Positions 1 through 9,314 of a stretch of DNA of 64,000 nt are shown piece by piece; position 1 is the stretch's first letter; each line of letters opens with the position of its first letter. This stretch comes from Hawksworthiomyces lignivorus. Its lineage: Eukaryota > Ascomycota > Sordariomycetes > Ophiostomatales > Ophiostomataceae. The stretch spans positions 124,001-188,000 of the forward strand of contig NTMA01000073.1 in assembly GCA_002917075.1 (NCBI GenBank), read 5' to 3'. The position numbers were made by a program, and so were the translations under genes. The notes under the pieces were generated by a model. It was not told the DNA's origin. It saw only the letters and a list, made by a program, of their open reading frames with translations, and did not search any database.

Positions 1-208
1 ACAACTTCTTCGAAGGAGAGCTAAGTACGGAGACAAAATTCAGTATTGTACAGCGGCCGAGGTAATACAAGAGAGGGGAACTGGCAAAGACTCATACATC
101 CTCATCTTCGCCACGGGTGGACAGGTATCGCTGCGACGCAGTGTGTGTGCCCTGGGCCTCAGCGGCGCCATTGGCCGTGGCCGACGACGTTCCGTTAAGA
201 TTTGACAT
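1..208 (-). CDS. THR4: Threonine synthase, 5' end (partial; continues beyond window start)
   Basis: This is the N-terminus of threonine synthase, the PLP enzyme that converts O-phosphohomoserine to threonine in the aspartate-family pathway. The first ATG is at 208-206. Exon 1 (208-98, 37 codons) ends with residues QRYLSTRGEDED. Intron 97-21 starts GTATGAG and ends CTTAG. Exon 2 (20-1) reads LSFEEVV before the window ends. The string QRYLSTRG...LSFEEVV is the conserved start of fungal and plant-type threonine synthases, just ahead of the KGLASDGG segment expected outside the window. The extreme N-terminus is Ser/Thr/Ala/Asn-rich and variable in the family. Only about 44 codons are visible, so the call rests on this short conserved block, but the splice sites and frame agree perfectly. 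It is transcribed divergently from LHS1. Confidence 0.8.
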
Positions 209-1235
209 CTCGGCTGTTTATGTATATAGTGTGATACTCTTCTCCTTCAGGAGGAAGAGTCAGGAGGATCAGAAAAGACGTTTAGTTTCCGTCTTCCGTC
301 TTCCTTTCTGCTTCCATGAAGGAAAAAAACCTGAACTCCCTAAAAAAAACCGCCCCTCCAGCCAAAGGCAAACACCCCACGCCGATTCGGAACACTGACT
401 AACACAGTGTAGAAAAACAGTATGCGACATGATGTTTTGTGGATCACTTGGCACTCTCCGCACTGGTTCAACAGCCAGCGAGAAATACTCCACCACCAAG
501 GACGAAAAGAACACGTTAAAAATGGACACTAATCGAAGCGACATTATTAAAACAAAAGTAAATCGGTGGTTCCAGCCATTCAGAGAGAAATGGACTGTTA
601 GACCTCTAGCCAGGTAAGAGGCGAATGAGGGCCAAACGAGAGAAGCGAGGCTATTAGCTATTACATGAGTTATACACAGAGACAAGGATATTGCAGCTGG
701 CAACATCTGTCTCTTTTTGGGCACCTGTCAGAGACTGTGGGGCAACAGCTTCTTATCGGACCAATTGTAGCTCTATCGGTGTTCAAAGCCCCCACCACCA
801 CGCTTCTTGGCGACTTTGAGGACGTCCATGCTGTCCTTTTTGTCTTGCTTCTCTGGCATATCAGACACATCTCTGCCCGTATAATCGCGACAGGCCCTCT
901 CTTAATAACGTTGTTATTTCCTCATTCTTTTTCCTTTTGTCTGCGATGCGGCAAAGGAATTGCCATTACTGCTGAGATTTCAGGTTAAGGCCAGATCACA
1001 TCTTGAGCCCGGCTACCTGGCAGTCATTCTTTTTGCGTTCGTCACTTTTACTTTCTCGTCTTGGCCTCTGTCGAAGTCTTTTATATATTGGCCTGTCTCC
1101 CTTCATTCTTCTCTTGTTTGCCAACGACTTCTTCTTCCTATTTGCGCTTCGAGCGTACTTTTCTTCCCTCCTCTCCTTTCTCTCCCCTCGCATTATTTTC
1201 TCTTCACCGACTATCGCCCACCCCACTGAAACAAA
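209..1235. promoter_or_regulatory. Divergent intergenic region THR4 / LHS1
   Basis: About 1 kb separates the start codons of the two divergent genes, so it must hold both promoters. The 150 nt before the LHS1 ATG are strongly pyrimidine-rich (CTTCTT/CTCTCC tracts), typical of fungal core promoters and leaders, and the ATG context is ACAAAATGGC. I could not identify a convincing unfolded-protein-response or heat-shock element by eye. No gene is seen here. Confidence 0.5.
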
Positions 1236-4200
1236 ATGGCAAAGAGAACGTTCTCGTCGCTGCTGCTTCTCTGCTGCGGCCTGGTCCTGTTCTGCAGCCA
1301 TGTCTTTGCAGCATCCGCTGTCCTGGGCATTGACCTTGGTACAGAATACATTAAAGCTGCTCTCGTCAAGCCCGGCATTCCACTCGAAATTGTCCTGACC
1401 AAAGACTCAAGAAGAAAGGAGACCTCGGCGGTGGCTTTCAAGCCACCCCAAGGCGGCCCGAAAGCCGGCTCCTACCCCGAGCGCGCCTATGGCTCCGACG
1501 CAATGGCTCTCGCCGCCCGGTTTCCGGGAGATGTCTACCCCAACCTCAAGGCCCTCTTGGGTCTCCCGGTTGAGGACAGTGCCTTAGTGAAGGAGTACGC
1601 AGCGCGCCATCCGGCTCTGAAGCTGGAGGCGCACCCGATTCGCAGGACGACAGCCTTTAAGAGCAGCGGGGCGTTTGTGGCCGATGAAGAGGCGTGGCTT
1701 GTAGAGGAGCTGCTCGCCATGGAGCTTCAGAGCGTGCGTCGCAACGCAGAGGCCCTGGCCGGCACAGACACGTCGGTGCGCTCCGTGGTGATCACCGTCC
1801 CGCCGTTCTATACCACCGACGAGAAGCGTGCTGTTGAGCTGGCGGCCGATCTGGCGGGTCTGCGTGTTCTTTCTCTCGTTAGCGACGGCCTCGCCGTCGG
1901 CCTCAACTACGCTACTAGCCGCCAGTTCCCAAACGTCAACGACGGCGCCAAGCCGGAGCTGCACATGGTGTTCGACATGGGCGCAGGCTCGACCAAGGCG
2001 ACCATCCTAAAGTTCCAGAGCCGCACGGTCAAGGATGTCGGCAAGTTCAACAAGACGGTGCAGGAAGTGCAGGTTCTCGGCAGCGGCTGGGACCAGACCC
2101 TCGGCGGCGACGCGCTCAATGCGCTCATCATCGACGACATGGTTGCCCAGTTTGTCGGCAGCTCTGGCGCCAAAGCAGCCTCTATCGCCGCCGACAAGGT
2201 TCAGACCCACGGCCGGACCGTGGCCAAGCTCTCGAAAGAGGCCGAGCGCGTCCGCCACGTCTTGAGCGCCAACACGAACACGGCTGCGAGCTTCGAGGGC
2301 CTGTTCGAAGACGTCGACTTCCGCTACAAGATCAGCCGGTCCGATTTTGAGGCCATGGCCGCCCCACACGCCGAGCGTGTCGCCGCTGCAGTGCAGCGCG
2401 CTCTGGATGCGGCTGGTCTCACCGTGTCGGATCTGAATTCAGTGATTCTCCACGGCGGCGCCACCCGGACGCCGTTTGTCCAGAAGCAGCTGGAGCAGAT
2501 TTTCGGCAGCTCCGAGAAGCTCCGCAACAACGTGAACTCGGATGAGGCAGCCGTCTTTGGCGCAGGATTCCGCGCCGCCGAGCTCAGCCCAAGCTTCCGA
2601 GTCAAGGAGATCCGCGTATCTGAAGGCGCTGCATTCGCCGCAGGCATGAAGTGGACCAACAGCAAAAACCAGAAGACACAGAGCCAGCAGCTCTGGACTG
2701 CCACGTCGCACCTCGGCGCCGCACCGAAAGAAGTGACATTCCAGAATAAGGACGACTTTGCCGTCGACTTCTATCAGCTTGTCCCCGCCGCCGACGACAA
2801 TACGAAGTATGTGGAGGTTCCCACCAAGCTTCTGACCACCAAGAATCTGACGGCTACTGTGGCTCTCCTCGGAGAAAAATATGCGTGCGAGCCGAGTGTC
2901 GTCCAATTCAAAGTGGGCTTGCGGCTGAGCGGTGAGAACGGTGAGGTCGAAGTCACCAAAGCTACCGTTGAGTGCGAGGCAGAGGAACCAGAAAAGGAGA
3001 GCATCATGGACGGTGTTAAAAACCTTTTTGGTTTTGGCAAAAATAAAGATCAGCAGCCTTTAGGTGACGATGAGAAAGATTCAAGCGAAACAACATCTTC
3101 CACAGATTCTTCATCCAGCTCTCCAACAGCGTCCAGCAGCAGCAGCAGCAGTAGCAGCAGCTCTTCATCCTCTACAGGATCGGCCTCATCTGCTGCCTCG
3201 TCCGCATCCACAGCGGCTGCAGCTAGTGACAAGCCGGCCGGTGGTGCTAAAAAGAAGGTCACGGTGACAATTCCCGTAAAGTATGAGCTTGAAAAGACTG
3301 GCATTCCCCAGCTCTCCAAAGCCGACACGCAAAAGCTCAAGGATCGGCTAAAGGCTTTTGAAGCGTCTGATCGGGCCCGCCTGCAGCGGGAGGAGACATT
3401 CAACCAGCTTGAGGGTTACACCTACAAGGTGCGCAGCTTGCTAGAGAACGAAAACTTTGTGACTGTGTCGACAGAGAAAGAGCGTGCCACTATCGAGACA
3501 ATGAGCCTCGAAACCTGCGAGTGGCTCTACGGCGCTGGTGCGGATGCGACACGCGATGAGCTGAAGAAGAAGCACAGTGCGTTGCGGGACCTAGTTGACC
3601 CAATTGAAGCTCGCATCGTCGAGACTGAGAAGCGTCCAGAAGTCCTAGCAAACTTGAAGGAGGCGCTGGCGCAGAGCCTAGACTTCACCAAGTCCATCCG
3701 AGAACGCATCGTTGAATACGACAGCTTCCATTCCTCGCGCTCCGCGGCATCAGCTGCGTCTACTACTGTGTCTTCTACCTCGACTTCGACATCTTCTACG
3801 GCTCCCTCCGAGGGCGAATTTGCCGGGTTGGAGGACGATGATACAACGGCGGCGGCAGCTGCAACAGATGCAGCTTCTGGTGACGCAGAGGATCTCTCGG
3901 AAGACCGTGGACCGGTGCCACCAATGTACACAGTAGAGGACTTGAAGGAATATGAAGACCTACATGCGTCTGTGACGGCGTGGCTGGCCGAGAAAGAGGC
4001 CGCGCAAGCCAAGCTGGGTCCCAAAGATGACCCCGTGCTGACGGTGAAAGAGCTGCAGGCGAAGCGGGACCAGCTCGACAAGGTGGGAATGGACCTGGCC
4101 ATGAAGGCGGTGCGCAAATTCGAGAATGCGCAGAAGAAGAGCAAGAGCAAGTCGTCGGCGAAGAGCAAGTCAAAGAAGGCGGCAAGCAAGTCAGCCACGG

Positions 4201-4322
4201 CGTCAGGGAAGGCCTCATCGGCAACAAGCGAGTCGTCCTCTAGTGCATCATCATCGTCCACACCAATACCAAAGCAAGCCGAAGGCAAGAAAGACAGTGG
4301 AATCAAGCACGAGGAGTTGTAG
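1236..4322 (+). CDS. LHS1: ER-lumenal Hsp70-family chaperone / nucleotide exchange factor (Lhs1/GRP170/HYOU1)
   Basis: Intronless, 1028 aa. Residues 1-26 are a signal peptide (basic start, Leu-rich core, FAA/SA cleavage region). The Hsp70 ATPase domain follows: phosphate-1 motif VLGIDLGTEYIKAAL at about 29-43, phosphate-2 motif VFDMGAGSTKATI at about 245, and the adenosine motif ILHGGATRTPFVQ at about 408. The beta-sandwich domain is interrupted by an acidic Ser/Thr/Ala-rich linker (about 610-665, partly encoded by an AGC repeat), as in GRP170-type large Hsp70s. A long helical C-terminal region with a second Ser-rich insert and a Lys/Ser/Ala tail ends in HEEL, a KDEL-like ER retrieval signal. 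In yeast, Lhs1 acts as exchange factor for Kar2/BiP and supports post-translational translocation. Length, signal peptide and HEEL end all fit, so the assignment is firm. Long antisense ORFs here are shadows of low-complexity coding. Confidence 0.95.
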   Translation: MAKRTFSSLLLLCCGLVLFCSHVFAASAVLGIDLGTEYIKAALVKPGIPLEIVLTKDSRRKETSAVAFKPPQGGPKAGSYPERAYGSDAMALAARFPGDVYPNLKALLGLPVEDSALVKEYAARHPALKLEAHPIRRTTAFKSSGAFVADEEAWLVEELLAMELQSVRRNAEALAGTDTSVRSVVITVPPFYTTDEKRAVELAADLAGLRVLSLVSDGLAVGLNYATSRQFPNVNDGAKPELHMVFDMGAGSTKATILKFQSRTVKDVGKFNKTVQEVQVLGSGWDQTLGGDALNALIIDDMVAQFVGSSGAKAASIAADKVQTHGRTVAKLSKEAERVRHVLSANTNTAASFEGLFEDVDFRYKISRSDFEAMAAPHAERVAAAVQRALDAAGLTVSDLNSVILHGGATRTPFVQKQLEQIFGSSEKLRNNVNSDEAAVFGAGFRAAELSPSFRVKEIRVSEGAAFAAGMKWTNSKNQKTQSQQLWTATSHLGAAPKEVTFQNKDDFAVDFYQLVPAADDNTKYVEVPTKLLTTKNLTATVALLGEKYACEPSVVQFKVGLRLSGENGEVEVTKATVECEAEEPEKESIMDGVKNLFGFGKNKDQQPLGDDEKDSSETTSSTDSSSSSPTASSSSSSSSSSSSSSTGSASSAASSASTAAAASDKPAGGAKKKVTVTIPVKYELEKTGIPQLSKADTQKLKDRLKAFEASDRARLQREETFNQLEGYTYKVRSLLENENFVTVSTEKERATIETMSLETCEWLYGAGADATRDELKKKHSALRDLVDPIEARIVETEKRPEVLANLKEALAQSLDFTKSIRERIVEYDSFHSSRSAASAASTTVSSTSTSTSSTAPSEGEFAGLEDDDTTAAAAATDAASGDAEDLSEDRGPVPPMYTVEDLKEYEDLHASVTAWLAEKEAAQAKLGPKDDPVLTVKELQAKRDQLDKVGMDLAMKAVRKFENAQKKSKSKSSAKSKSKKAASKSATASGKASSATSESSSSASSSSTPIPKQAEGKKDSGIKHEEL
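3135..3225 (+). repeat. AGC/Ser-codon microsatellite inside LHS1
   Basis: A run of AGC/AGT/TCT/TCA codons encodes a polyserine-alanine tract. It sits in the flexible linker of the chaperone and is expected to vary in length between strains. Confidence 0.7.
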
Positions 4323-5955
4323 CATGGCACGGTTAGAAGTACAAGGGGCAAGGCAGCCGGCGCATACAGGTCATTAAATGTTTGTACATGATATCAAGCC
4401 GTTTTAAAGAGAAATGTGTAAAAGGACAAAAAAAGGAAACCGAGCAAATACAATAGTCTTCCATGACTTTGGCTCAAGGCATTTTGTGAAGCACATAATG
4501 TTCTATGTCGTGAACTCACGAAGTGTTGTCCCTAGACATGTAATCCGCAGGTAGTTAGAACATTCTGGTTTCAAAACTAAAGCAGGCGGGATTTTATTGT
4601 ACTAGAAGAGTCCGCATGTCTCATTGCTTTCTCCACGCAGGTATAGTTGTGTAACAAATCAGTCGCACGACTCGTGCACGACGTACGGTACTCTGTCTCT
4701 CATATCTCTATTGTAAGGCGGATCGCATATGTATCCATTTTGCTAGAACCTTCCAGTGTCTTTCGGTAAGCGTCTCTCCCACCAACCTAGATTTACTCAA
4801 CACCGAATTAACATGGGCACAGACAACTCTTTGAAATAATTTCTTTGCGGTTGAAATCTTTCATTGCCTCAATTGCTAGCAGCTCATAGTTAGGTATATG
4901 CTAAATTGTACTTTCAGACGAGCTGACAGCTTTCTAATGTATGGTGCCTTAATCGGTACCGTCCCATAGTCAACAGTGGCACGTCACGAGTAAACGGAGA
5001 ACCTTCTAAGGAAGTTGCATAATGATCTGATGCCTATCTATTTGGTTTTTTTATCCCTCATCTTCTCTTGAAGTTTGTTAGATAGGATGCCTATCATCGT
5101 TCGAGGCAATGTTTAGTTGTACAATCCGTCCTGTTGAAGCAAGCGAAATTCTGAGTGGTGGTGCAAACGAACACAAAGCAACGAAAGTACAGATGTGGAT
5201 AAAGAAGCACACATGGAAAAACGGATACCAAACAAGTGCGGCCGTATTATTTCCTCTTCCTTTCTAGAGTACCTGATGAACTACGATACAATAGATGAGC
5301 ACTGAAAGCATTCGGTACGAGTTCGAACGAAAGGACAAAGAGAAATGATAAGAAGCATGTTGACGAGAGGCATCAGCAGATTATCTATCTCTATATATAA
5401 ACAATACCGTATAGAGCACAGAAAAAAAAAGAATAGCTGGTGTCGTGACTTAGCCACACCAAACAGAGAGCAAAGATCAAAACGCGTACAAGATATAAGA
5501 GCAAAAAGGAAATCGACGTAGGAAGGAACAATCCTGAGCGTAGCTTCCTTTGTTTGTTCGTTTCGGTCTCACAGAATACCACAATCCAAAATTCACACAC
5601 ACATGTATATGTACAATTCTGAGCAAAGGGAAAAAGGGCAGTATACCTTGTACTTTTCCAAGTTTCTCCTGTTTAACGTTCTGTCGGTTGATTGTTCTCT
5701 AAAATTACATTGCCGAGGCTGAATATACAGACAGACCCTAATAACATTGCAGATGAGTGTGTCATTCATTCGTTTGATGGCACCTGTTCGGTCACACCTA
5801 TTGAATCAATCTCTTAAAATTTTTTTTGAAGTCGTATCTTCTGCTCTGTCTGCTCTATTCACGTATACCTTTACCTAGTATTCTAAACCCACTCAGAATA
5901 TCTTCTAGCAAAGTGCTGTTAATCTTTACAATAAGAAAAGAGGGTTTAGATCATC
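4323..5955. other. Intergenic, no gene seen
   Basis: This 1.6 kb stretch has only short spurious ORFs. It contains the LHS1 3' region (AT-rich, several TAG/TAA stops, candidate polyadenylation A-rich patches near 4385-4455) and the promoter of the aspartic protease. The last 150 nt are AT-rich with T8 at about 5818-5826. No RNA gene or repeat was recognised. Confidence 0.6.
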
Positions 5956-7262
5956 ATGATTCTGCTTATGATTTGGTTGCTGATGCCTCTTCTGTTATTA
6001 AAGGAGGTGGCAGCCAGAGCCGCATCGAAAGCCGATTTTCAACTTCTGGGAGGCAACGAATTGCTCAACAGACATAATGGTGGTATCTTCTCTGTAAAGC
6101 TTATTCGCAATGCTGCCTTTACTACGTACGGCCCAGCTGAGTACGCTAGGGCCTGTGCCAAATATGGCAAGAATCTCGCAGCTGTCACTGCTGGTAAATC
6201 TGCTGAGGGTTTAGTCGATGCTTTCAATCAGAGTTTCGACCGCGAGTATTTAAGTCCTGTGTATGTGGGCACGCCGGGGCAGCTGTGCTGGTTGGACATT
6301 GATACTGGATCTGGCGATTTGTAAGTTGCGTTCCAAGAATTTGATCTCAAGACCAAGACTTGACCACAAATTTACACATATTTTTCAGGTGGCTCTTCAG
6401 TTCTGATACTCCAACCATGTATCTTGACGGCCAACGCATCTATCAACCCGAACACTCGAACACATCCATCAATGTGGCCAATGCTACCTGGTCGATCTCC
6501 TACGGTGACGGAAGCTATGCAGGCGGTGCTGTATACCGTGATACGGTATCTCTGGGCAATGTGAGCATGCCTAACTCAACTATAGAGTTGGCTACTGCCG
6601 TCTCGCGGAGCCTGACAACTGATGCCGTAATGTCTGGGATCCTTGGCCTTGCATTTAACCACTCTAGCACCGTGTATCCACGGGAGCCGAAACTGCTTGA
6701 TTCTCTGAGTTCCCTACTTGACGAGAATCTGTTTGCTGCCGACCTCAAGTATATGGGTGTTGGGGCTTATCACTTTGGATACATAAACAAGACCTCTTAT
6801 ACCGGTGCCATTACCTGGCGTAAACTTTTACCCGGCTCTACGTTCTGGAAGTTCCACATCCAGTCCATCCACATCGGCGGCGACCGTGTCTGGCGTTTGC
6901 ACAACTGGCCTATGGTAGCCGATACTGGCACAACGCTGCTTCTGCTTCCTACGGACCTCGTTAAACTCTACTGGTCGTTCGTTCCAGGAGCGTACATGAG
7001 CGAGTTTTATTATGGGTGGGTGTTCCCCTGCAACTCGACGCTACCGGATTTTGATTTTGGCTTCTTCGACCATTGGAATGCCACAATCCCAGGGCACTAC
7101 TTCAACTTTCAAAATATGAGCACTACCGAATGTTACGGCGGCATCCAGGAGAGCATGGAACCATTCGGCATTTTGGGTGACGCATTCCTTAAGGCGCTGT
7201 ATGTCATCTTTGATGTTGGCCGCTCGCGCGTTGGACTGGCCAGAAAGATATTGACACCATAG
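5956..7262 (+). CDS. Secreted pepsin-like aspartic protease (family A1)
   Basis: Two exons, 5956-6320 and 6389-7262, encode 412 aa. The 68-nt intron splits the first active-site motif, and joining gives DTGSGDLWLFSS, the hallmark of pepsins. The ATG at 5956 opens an obvious signal peptide (MILLMIWLLMPLLLL, cleavage near VAARA). A short propeptide follows, then the substrate-channel entry YLSPVYVGTPGQ. The flap tyrosine is in WSISYGDGSYAGG and the second catalytic motif is VADTGTTLLLLP. The conserved end ILGDAFLKALYVIFDVGRSRVGLA is present. Several N-x-S/T sequons fit secretion. No GPI-type C-terminal hydrophobic tail is seen, so it is probably a soluble extracellular or vacuolar endopeptidase. 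Both catalytic aspartates are intact. The propeptide seems short, so zymogen control may differ from classic penicillopepsins. Confidence 0.93.
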
Positions 7263-8624
7263 AAAAAGCTACAAGAGAAGAAGGGAGAAGGACACAAGGC
7301 AAGAGACAACAATAAGGGAAAAAAGGACACTTAGAGCGAGCAGCTCGGGTCTGAGCTGCTCATGGAATTTGATGATATCGGGACCGGAATCGGGTGGGGG
7401 TACTCTTTATCGTATTTCTGTCTTTACATTTCTTTGCATCTGCTTGTTACTCTCTCTTTAAACTTTTTTTTTTGTGTTGGCTGCCTCTTTTATTTACCGA
7501 CAGTAAGGTTTGATGCTCGTTTGAAGGAGGAGATAAGTCCCTGAACAAAGTATCTTAGCCGGCCCGTACCGTGCCGCCCTACTTAGGGAGGTGAATAGTG
7601 TGGGAGATAGTTTATTTTTAATATTTCATCATTTGCACAAGACATTCGTGTTTTCCGAACTTCCCAATTCTACGCTTTGGCGAAGAGAGGCAGGACTAGC
7701 TGCGGAAAAAGACTGAATGATCAGAAGAATAGATGATATTTTAGTGTTGATTTGGTAAATGGGGCAAAATTTTCCGTCTAGAAACAGTAAAATATTATAC
7801 GTATGTAGAGATCTCAAGCAAGATATAAATACGTCAAGATTAGATGAATATATGCCAATGCGAATCACAGGTAAGACTAACGTGCTATACTAGTATGAAC
7901 GACAAGAACATGTGGTATTTCGCGGACTAAACAAAACAAGGGGATAATGAAGATAGGTATAGGTATAGGGGCATTCCTCGCTGGCTAATTGTGAAAAATA
8001 GGGGATCTCCGGTCACCCTAATAAACAAAGCAATCAAGCTCAAAGCGTCGTAAAAACTATGAAGCAGGGTAGTGTATGCAAATGCGTCAAGATAAAGAAA
8101 AGAGTGTTTGATATGAAGCCTGAACTAATAGCAGAAGGGATGGAAGTCATGACATAGCTGACACCGTGATATGTTGTGCTAGTGCCTTTCGGTCGTAGGT
8201 ATTACCGCATCTAATTGAAAGAACCTGATGGGGATCGGCGAATAGGTTGGAAAGGAGATGAAAGACGGCCTTGCAGATAGAGGCGAAAGAAAAAGAGAGA
8301 AAAAGAGTATTTCTTTCTACCCGTCATCATAACCGTTGTTTTGGAATCTCTAGTGACGTAACTCAGACATGATATTGCATTTAGATGTCGAAAGAGAACC
8401 ATCGATTCTCTCTTCCGCGTGCAGTCTTGTCGGAAATTCGGCGTTTCTGGTGGTCCAAGGGTTGGCTGATTTGGTTTGCTCTCTTTCTATGTTATCTTTC
8501 AGGAATTTGCTACTAATCTGCCGTCTTCATTTCAATAGCGCTCGGTGTCGCCATCTAGGTCCAGACAAGTTAGTGTTTGCGGGTGCAGACGAGGCACACA
8601 CGACCTGCCACCTCGAATCCCTCC
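7263..8624. other. Intergenic, no gene seen (convergent 3' regions)
   Basis: The protease (plus) and the coiled-coil gene (minus) converge on this stretch. It is AT-rich in the middle (about 7600-8400) and has no credible coding ORF or structured repeat. Confidence 0.6.
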
Positions 8625-9314
8625 CTACTCACCCTCGCTGCCTACGGGCGTCGGCGGGAGGGCGCCTGGCACGGCCTGCTGGCTTGCCCGGGCGGTGCCT
8701 GGCCGGCTGCCTCCGTACTTTTGGCCGGCGTCTTGCTGTGTGGAGGGTTGCTGCTGCCTCTGCCGGTGCTCAAGTGGCCTGGGAGCGCCTTGGTCTGCTT
8801 CTTGGGATCCTGCGGCGTCAGCGCCGGCGTTGGCGAAAACACCGTTCAGTGACGGGCGGGCGTGGCGCGGGCTGGTGGGCGACGGGAGGTTGTTGGCGTT
8901 AGAGCTCTTTGCGCTGGGGCCGCTCTCACTCGGTCCACTTCCCCCGCTAACAGCTCGTCTTCCGCCGCCCTGCTGGTTCTTCAGCATGGCCTCCATCTCA
9001 CGGATGCGAGCCTCGAGGGCTTCGAGCTCAGAAGTCTGGGTGAAGACATGTTGTTTCCTGAAAAGTTAGTAGCCGAGCTAAATAGGTTGGGCGGGGTCGA
9101 CACTCACCGCTTATCGACCTGCTCGTTCAGGTCTGCGACGCTATTTTCGATGCGGAAGATATCTCCGAGCTCCTGGGAGAAAGAGCGTGCAATGGTTCTT
9201 TTTGGTCAGCAAGTGCAAGTCTGGTTGACAGAAGCGGTTCGAAAGGACCTACGATTGAGGCCGGCGACCGTTTGGCTTCCAGTCTCGGTCGAGTTCTTCG
9301 TCAGTCAGCGTCAT
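8625..9314 (-). CDS. Small conserved fungal coiled-coil protein, unknown function (exon 1-2 junction unresolved)
   Basis: Three exons are proposed. Exon 1 (9314-9253) encodes MTLTDEELDRDWKPNGRRPQ and ends at an excellent GTAGGT donor. Exon 2 ends at 9108 and encodes ELGDIFRIENSVADLNEQVDK. Exon 3 (9057-8625) begins KQHVFTQTSELEALEARIREM and ends in a Pro/Ser/Gln-rich tail stopping at 8625. Intron 2 (9107-9058, 50 nt) is textbook: GTGAGT donor, CTACTAAC branch, TTTTCAG. Exons 2-3 form a short amphipathic coiled coil of about 50 residues. Intron 1 cannot be joined in frame with normal splice sites: acceptors at TTTCTCCCAG (exon from 9172) or AAAAAG (exon from 9198) are both out of register. Removing one A from the AAAA at 9180-9183 would restore frame through the AAAAAG acceptor. 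No function is assigned; the coding strand, coiled coil and exon 3 are well supported. Confidence 0.6.

Noticed and set aside
3527..4351. 274-codon antisense ORF in LHS1
   Set aside because: It mirrors the Ser/Ala/Lys-rich C-terminus of the chaperone in another frame, with low-complexity composition and no domain.
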